This document shows positions 59,446 through 64,000 of a stretch of 64,000 nucleotides of DNA, in pieces. Below the pieces are notes generated by a model. That model saw only the letters and a list, made by a program, of their open reading frames with translations. It ran no database searches and had not been told where the DNA came from. Source of the stretch: Bacteroidia bacterium (lineage in GTDB: Bacteria > Bacteroidota > Bacteroidia > CAIKAF01); NCBI GenBank assembly GCA_016742095.1, contig JACVCJ010000002.1, positions 62,001-126,000 on the forward strand, read 5' to 3'. Position numbers and translations under genes: made by a program. Every line of letters starts with the position of its first letter. The stretch's first letter is position 1.

Positions 59446-60739
59446 TCTTTTTTACATTTTTCTGTCCCGAAAAACTTTTCCACAGGCCGATATACCCGCC
59501 GAAACCGGAGGCCGCACGTTCGGCGATAAGCCCCTGCAGCTGGTTGGTACCCAGGTTGAACACCCAGCCCCGGCCCACGTCAAAGCCCAGGTCTACGCCA
59601 ATGTTGTAGGTTCCCCAGCCTCCGTAGGAAATATTACCCCCGATCATGATCTGCGGATCGGGATAGCCCCACACACGTATGGTACCCATGGGCATGGCGC
59701 CCGAAAAGAAACGCATGCTGAGCTGGGCCGCGCCATACAAACGGAACGGGATAAACTCCCGCTGGTACGCGATGGAAAGCTGTGCCGGCAGCGGGATCAC
59801 CTTAGAGCCGGAATAACGCCCCCCCTGTATGATCTGCTGTGCACTGTCGCCCAGTTGTGAAAATACGTCGCCCGTAATATCGTAGGGTGATGAAAAGGCC
59901 ACGCCTTCAAAGGTTATGGATGTATCCAGGCGGTACCCGTTGCCGAAAGCCGTACTTTTTACAAACCCGAAATCGCGGGCCTGTATGCTGATGGCGTTGC
60001 GGCCCGAAGGGTCCTGCAGGTTCAGGAACAGATCGCCGGAAAGTCCCCAGCCGTTGGGATAATGATACCGGGGTTTGGAAGCGTCGTTACTGAACATATC
60101 GAACTGGCCGCCGGCCTGTAATGTAAAGGCATCCGATGAGGTATAGAGGCTGCCGTTCTTCAGGGAGATATCGGCAAAATTACTGGCGTTCACGTATGAA
60201 AGGGCAAAACCGTAATTCCCCGTCCATTTTTTGCCGCGTACGTGGTGTATCAGTCCGAAAGACAGCTGCTGGTACGCCATATAGCGTACCTTTTCGTTGC
60301 GGAAATGCAGGGTATCGCCTTTGTAGGGCGAATTGCCGTAGAACAGGGCCCGGTAGGTGTCCGGAGATATTTTGCCGAAGGCCGTAAAACGGTTCTTGTA
60401 GCCGATGTAATAGCCCCAGGAACGGTCCTTGCCGATGAATTTCGAGGGAAAATGTACATAGGAAAGTTCACCCGCTACGTCCAGACCGATGCGGTTCAGC
60501 GGACGCAGGCGTTTTTCGCTGCGGTCCTTCATCGCCGGGGTCACTTCGCGGCCCGCGCTGATCACACGGAATATTTCGGAATTGAGGGAATTGGAACTCG
60601 TTTCCATGGAAAAACGCGCGCTGATGTGGATCGGCTTCTGTACATTATGCTGTGGGAACGGGTGATACTGCGGCCCGGAGGAGAACCACATCATCATGGG
60701 AAAAAGCCAGTTCAGGGTATCGCTTACTGCTGATATCAC
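59429..60739 (-). CDS. Outer-membrane beta-barrel protein, DUF5723-like
   Basis: A 436-residue barrel, rich in alternating Gly, Tyr and Phe strands with turns such as S-L-K-N-G-S-L-Y-T-S, a sequence feature of DUF5723 proteins in Bacteroidota. The C-terminus is a basic K-K-N-E-K-K-K tail. The only available start near the previous stop is GTG at 60739, and no signal peptide is evident, although the family normally has one. The true start may lie elsewhere, or the N-terminus may have decayed. It lies 10 bases after the 60750-62345 gene and overlaps the T9SS-protein gene. Confidence 0.55.
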   Translation of the reverse strand: MISAVSDTLNWLFPMMMWFSSGPQYHPFPQHNVQKPIHISARFSMETSSNSLNSEIFRVISAGREVTPAMKDRSEKRLRPLNRIGLDVAGELSYVHFPSKFIGKDRSWGYYIGYKNRFTAFGKISPDTYRALFYGNSPYKGDTLHFRNEKVRYMAYQQLSFGLIHHVRGKKWTGNYGFALSYVNASNFADISLKNGSLYTSSDAFTLQAGGQFDMFSNDASKPRYHYPNGWGLSGDLFLNLQDPSGRNAISIQARDFGFVKSTAFGNGYRLDTSITFEGVAFSSPYDITGDVFSQLGDSAQQIIQGGRYSGSKVIPLPAQLSIAYQREFIPFRLYGAAQLSMRFFSGAMPMGTIRVWGYPDPQIMIGGNISYGGWGTYNIGVDLGFDVGRGWVFNLGTNQLQGLIAERAASGFGGYIGLWKSFSGQKNVKKNEKKK

Positions 60740-60749
60740 GTGTGTCGAT

Positions 60750-62345
60750 TTAGATGTTGTAGATAAGTTTGCCGGTGAGCTTCAGCTCCATGTAATTGCC
60801 GTCCTGCCATTTTGCATGCTGGGGCTGGGCCGGGGTATTGAAACGGATCACAAATTTCAGGGTCTTTGCCTTGCGTATACGTTCCAGCGCTGCCTGGTCC
60901 ATATCGGCCTTCAGTATCGATTGTACGGAACCGCTCACATTGTTCAGTCCGTCCACATTGGCCGGGGCTATGAGGTCGCTGAAGAACAGGCTGTCGCTCA
61001 CAGTACCGTTTTCGTCCATAAAAAAGGCCTGGGTATTGGCCTGCAGCGGAAATGCATTGTCTACGTACAGGTTAAAGGCCACGCCTTTGATCTTGCCATT
61101 GCCCAGCAGTTTTTCCATATTGATAGGCACCGTATCACTCAGTACCAGGTCGTTCAGGGCCAGGCTGAAAGGCGTTTCTACGTACAGACCAATTTCGGAA
61201 TTACCTGCGGCATAAATGAAATCGTTACCGCCGCTCAGCGGGCCATTGGGATTGATGATGAACTTGGTACGCAGCTTGATCTTATCCGGCAGGTTCTCGG
61301 CAAAGGCCTTCAGGTTTGAATTGCCTGAATTGAACTCGATCTGCTGGAAGGTGGAAATGTATTCCGGCGTATGCCACTGGTTGTTGATGGCCCGGTTGAT
61401 ATTGATGGAGCCGCCGATCAGCGGATGTACCAGCGATATGGTCTGCCCCGTGCGGGAGTTCAGCCCGGTAAGTTCCTGCACTTTTACCTGCAGGTCGGCG
61501 CCCACGCTGTTGGTCACGTTCAGGCGCATCAGCAGGTCGGTAAGGGACACGGTTCCTGATTTAATGATGGAAAAAGCGCCTATTTTCAGGGTATCCTGTG
61601 AAAAATTCACTTCCTGTGTGAACAGGTTTCCGCGGGCATAATGCGGTTTTATGTTGCGCAGTTTGAACGTAAGGCCCACCAGCTGCTGCCCGGCAGTAAT
61701 GGTCACGGGCTGTGCACCCGTGGGCAGGGTGGCCGATATCTGCAGGCGCAGTTTGTTGTTCAGGTTGCCGTTGTCGCCCGTAAAATCGAGCGAATAGCCA
61801 TCGAGCAGGCGCGAGGTGTTGAGCGTCCCCGGAGAACCGCCATTGGCCGCAGGTACGTTATCAAGCTGTGTAAAGGGCTGCCCGTTCTTCCTGGCCTTGG
61901 GAATAAGCACCTTCATTTCCAGGGGCTGCGGGGCATAGGAATACATTTCCAGGTCTACCGAACCGTTGAGCACAATGGCCTCGAGCAGGGCTGCCTGGGC
62001 AATATTGAAATTGAGATAGTTATCATACACCGGTATCATGGTACCCGGCGAAATGGTGAGGCTCACGGGAGCCGTAAATGCGTAATCAATGGTGGTGTCC
62101 GGGATATTCAGCAGGCTGTCTACCGGCAGTTTAAAGACCGGCTTATCAAAAATATAGGCCAGGCCGTTGGGAACCGGCACCACTTCACCGTCCGGCACTA
62201 CATTCTGCGGGGTGAGGGTCATTTTAGCGATCGGGGCTTCCAGTTCTGTATCCCAGTTGGGGTCAAATTTACAGGACGAAAGACCGGCAAGCAGCACGAA
62301 GATCAGGACCAGCGGCGCCGGGAGCTTTTTCACAGTGAAATTCAT
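60750..62345 (-). CDS. Large lipoprotein of unknown function
   Basis: A 531-residue lipoprotein: signal peptide with lipobox S-S-C (Cys at about 26). The mature protein is beta-strand-rich and rather uniform, with N-V-V-P-D-G-E-V near the start and repeated L-x-I-x-x-S-x-x-L segments. I do not recognise a family, but the order lipoprotein, outer-membrane barrel, T9SS protein suggests a surface machine. It follows rarA by 33 bases on the same strand. Likely outer-membrane anchored. Confidence 0.7.
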   Translation of the reverse strand: MNFTVKKLPAPLVLIFVLLAGLSSCKFDPNWDTELEAPIAKMTLTPQNVVPDGEVVPVPNGLAYIFDKPVFKLPVDSLLNIPDTTIDYAFTAPVSLTISPGTMIPVYDNYLNFNIAQAALLEAIVLNGSVDLEMYSYAPQPLEMKVLIPKARKNGQPFTQLDNVPAANGGSPGTLNTSRLLDGYSLDFTGDNGNLNNKLRLQISATLPTGAQPVTITAGQQLVGLTFKLRNIKPHYARGNLFTQEVNFSQDTLKIGAFSIIKSGTVSLTDLLMRLNVTNSVGADLQVKVQELTGLNSRTGQTISLVHPLIGGSININRAINNQWHTPEYISTFQQIEFNSGNSNLKAFAENLPDKIKLRTKFIINPNGPLSGGNDFIYAAGNSEIGLYVETPFSLALNDLVLSDTVPINMEKLLGNGKIKGVAFNLYVDNAFPLQANTQAFFMDENGTVSDSLFFSDLIAPANVDGLNNVSGSVQSILKADMDQAALERIRKAKTLKFVIRFNTPAQPQHAKWQDGNYMELKLTGKLIYNI

Positions 62346-62378
62346 ACTGTAAAAATAGAATATTGGCAGTAATAATCA

Positions 62379-63662
62379 CTAATATCCGTATTTTTCTTTC
62401 CAGAGGCGTTTGAGGCGTTCGCGGTATTCATTTTCGATACGGTTGTTACCCGGCACGTAAAAGGCGCCGCCTTCCAGTCCCTGCGGCAGGAACTCCTGTT
62501 CCACGAAGTTCCCTTCGTAAGAGTGCGCATAGCCGTAATTATCGCCGTAGCCCATTTCCTTCATCAGTTTGGTAGGGGCATTGCGCAGGTGCAGGGGCAC
62601 CGGCAGATCGCCCGTTTGCCGCACACGTTCCTGGGCACTGTTGATGGCTTCGTACGCGGCATTGCTTTTGGCGGACACCGCCAGGTAAATGGCCGTGTTC
62701 GAAAGGATGATACGGCTCTCCGGCCAGCCTACCGATTCCACCGCCTGGAAACAGTTGTTGGCCATGACCAGGGCCATGGGATTGGCCTGCCCGATGTCTT
62801 CGGCCGCCAGTATCAGCAGGCGCCGGGCAATAAAGCGCACGTCTTCCCCACCCTGTACCATGCGGGCCAGGTAATACACGGCTGCATTGGGGTCGCTGCC
62901 CCGGATGCTTTTGATAAAGGCCGAAATGATATCGTAATGCAGTTCGCCGTTCTTGTCGTAGGCCGCCAGGTTGGCCGCCACGGCCTGCTTCACTTCTTCG
63001 TTGGTAATGCGTATCTCGTCGCGGTTGCGCTGTACTTCCACCGCCAGTTCCAGGGCATTGAGCAGTTTGCGGGCATCGCCGCCGGATATCTGCAGCAGGG
63101 CATCGGTCTCTTCCAGTTTTACCGGCAGTTTCGACAGTTCTTTGTCCTTTTCCAGCGCCTGTTTCAGGATAGCGATCAGTTCGTCCTTTCCGTGATGCTG
63201 CAGGGTAAACACCTGGCAGCGGCTCAGGAGGGCGTTGATCACTTCGAACGAAGGATTTTCGGTAGTGGCGCCAATGAGCGTAATGGTACCCTTTTCCACG
63301 GCGCCAAGCAGGCTGTCCTGCTGACTTTTATTAAACCGGTGTATCTCGTCGATGAACAGCACGGGGCGTTTTCCCTGGGAAAAGAGGCCGGCTTTGGACG
63401 CGGTATCCAGCACCTCGCGCACTTCTTTTACGCCGCTGTTGATGGCGCTGAGCTGGTAAAAAGGCCGGTCGAAATACGAGGCCAGCATCAGGGCCAGCGT
63501 GGTCTTTCCCGTTCCGGGCGGGCCCCAGAAGATCATGGATGGCAGAATGCCGTTCTCGAGCATTAATCGTATGGGTTTACCGGGACCCAGCAGCTGCGAC
63601 TGACCGATGTACTCCTCTATGGTTTTGGGCCGCATTCGTTCGGCCAGCGGTTGTTCATTCAT
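62379..63662 (-). CDS. rarA: Replication-associated recombination protein A (RarA/MgsA)
   Basis: A 427-residue AAA+ ATPase that acts at stalled replication forks. Walker A is G-P-P-G-T-G-K-T-T (about 48-56), Walker B D-E-I-H-R-F-N (about 100-106), followed by the sensor 1 segment L-I-G-A-T-T-E-N-P-S-F-E. The C-terminal clamp-loader-like helical domain has the typical S-I-R-G-S-D-P-N-A-A-V-Y-Y-L-A-R-M. The start M-N-E-Q-P-L-A-E-R-M at 63662 is chosen; an upstream start would run into the palindrome at 63679. It may be co-transcribed with the surface cluster downstream. Confidence 0.95.
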   Translation of the reverse strand: MNEQPLAERMRPKTIEEYIGQSQLLGPGKPIRLMLENGILPSMIFWGPPGTGKTTLALMLASYFDRPFYQLSAINSGVKEVREVLDTASKAGLFSQGKRPVLFIDEIHRFNKSQQDSLLGAVEKGTITLIGATTENPSFEVINALLSRCQVFTLQHHGKDELIAILKQALEKDKELSKLPVKLEETDALLQISGGDARKLLNALELAVEVQRNRDEIRITNEEVKQAVAANLAAYDKNGELHYDIISAFIKSIRGSDPNAAVYYLARMVQGGEDVRFIARRLLILAAEDIGQANPMALVMANNCFQAVESVGWPESRIILSNTAIYLAVSAKSNAAYEAINSAQERVRQTGDLPVPLHLRNAPTKLMKEMGYGDNYGYAHSYEGNFVEQEFLPQGLEGGAFYVPGNNRIENEYRERLKRLWKEKYGY

Positions 63663-63678
63663 AAAAAGCACTCCTTTT

Positions 63679-63691
63679 CCATGCAGCATGG
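63679..63691. repeat. 13-bp palindrome in the rarA/gldA intergenic region
   Basis: CCATGC, A, GCATGG (63679-63691) is a perfect inverted repeat lying just upstream of the rarA start on the minus strand. A second palindrome is at 63703-63715. Confidence 0.5.
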
Positions 63692-63702
63692 AATATTAAA
63701 TT

Positions 63703-63724
63703 CGTAAACTTTACGTTATCTTCG
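63703..63724 (+). promoter_or_regulatory. Palindrome and candidate promoter before gldA
   Basis: CGTAAA, C, TTTACG (63703-63715) is perfect and is followed by a near-consensus -7 element, TATCTTCG (63717-63724), 30 bases before the gldA start. The palindrome would overlap the spacer of the promoter, a usual position for an operator. Confidence 0.4.
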
Positions 63725-63754
63725 CAGAAATTAACGGTAAAATTACACCTAATA

Positions 63755-64000
63755 ATGGCGATATCGGTAAAAAACATCACAAAAATTTACGGGGAACAAA
63801 AAGCGCTCGACAACGTGAACTTCGAAGTAAAAACAGGCGAAGTGATCGGTTTCCTGGGGCCGAACGGGGCCGGTAAATCCACCATGATGAAAATTCTTAC
63901 CTGCTACCTGCCCGCCAGTGCCGGCACAGCCAGTGTGAACGGTTACGACGTGGCCGGATCGCCCCAGGACGTAAAACGCTCCGTGGGTTACCTGCCCGAA
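63755..64000 (+). CDS. gldA: Gliding motility ABC transporter ATPase GldA (partial)
   Basis: The first 82 codons lie in the window. The start M-A-I-S-V-K-N-I-T-K-I-Y-G and Walker A G-P-N-G-A-G-K-S-T (35-43) are visible; the Q-loop, signature and Walker B motifs are outside. The match to GldA of gliding Bacteroidota is good, including the short V-N-G-Y-D-V segment, but other ABC-2-type ATPases share these features. Confidence 0.8.
   Translation, partial: MAISVKNITKIYGEQKALDNVNFEVKTGEVIGFLGPNGAGKSTMMKILTCYLPASAGTASVNGYDVAGSPQDVKRSVGYLPE

Overview
The window is chromosomal DNA from a member of the Bacteroidota, most likely Chitinophagaceae or a near relative. The evidence is a gldA gliding-motility ATPase entering at the right edge, secreted proteins with type IX secretion (T9SS) sorting tails, SusC/FecA-style receptors with an N-terminal carboxypeptidase-like domain, a YtxJ-type bacillithiol protein, a LuxC-type acyl-CoA reductase paired with a ferredoxin, and several matches to the Bacteroidota promoter consensus (TTTG, about 19 bp, TAnnTTTG). 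I see no tRNA, rRNA, CRISPR array or complete insertion sequence. Assignment to family level is inference.

Layout. 0-2 kb: tail of a dGTPase-like gene, a TPR protein and a secreted lipase. 2-9.5 kb (minus): a tightly coupled five-gene operon (imelysin, di-heme oxidoreductase, second imelysin, HTTM membrane protein, TonB-dependent receptor) that looks like an iron or metal uptake system. 9.6-13.7 kb (minus): rsfS-ftsH-cdsA-psd. 13.7-19.8 kb: birA, a START-like protein, pyrE, a Nudix hydrolase, an M23/LysM peptidase, an ACP phosphodiesterase, gpsA and a DUF4197 lipoprotein. 19.8-22.0 kb: an AT-rich island with a degraded regulator fragment and a miniature RHS gene overlapping a small lipoprotein gene. 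22.2-31.9 kb: an M1 peptidase, pyruvate dehydrogenase E1/E2, cdd, redox genes, and a LuxC-like reductase divergent from a ferredoxin. 32-41.7 kb: a ChaN/EreA-like protein, an Omp85 protein, ung, a small lipoprotein with ytxJ, a very large T9SS cargo protein, OsmC and lipA. 41.8-48.8 kb: dps, a large secreted protein, flotillin/NfeD, a DtxR-family regulator, a 116-bp tandem repeat and a thioesterase. 49-53.6 kb: three uncharacterised proteins, then an AraC regulator and an SDR, separated by dispersed GTCCG-type repeats. 53.9-55.7 kb: a second miniature RHS plus lipoprotein module, paralogous to the first. 55.9-64 kb: a GT39-like glycosyltransferase, ogt, a three-gene cell-surface cluster, rarA and the start of gldA.

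The most interesting content is the pair of miniature RHS modules. They have near-identical secreted N-terminal and RHS-core regions, a divergent C-terminal domain with a shared His-Glu-x3-His plus His-x-Glu-Gly-Tyr-Gly signature, and an overlapping but unrelated lipoprotein gene after each. This is the architecture expected of polymorphic toxin and immunity pairs, but without the giant RHS repeat cage. Other points worth checking are the five-gene imelysin/di-heme/HTTM/receptor operon, several symmetric divergent promoters, head-to-head genes whose start codons overlap, and a REPIN-like intergenic repeat family.
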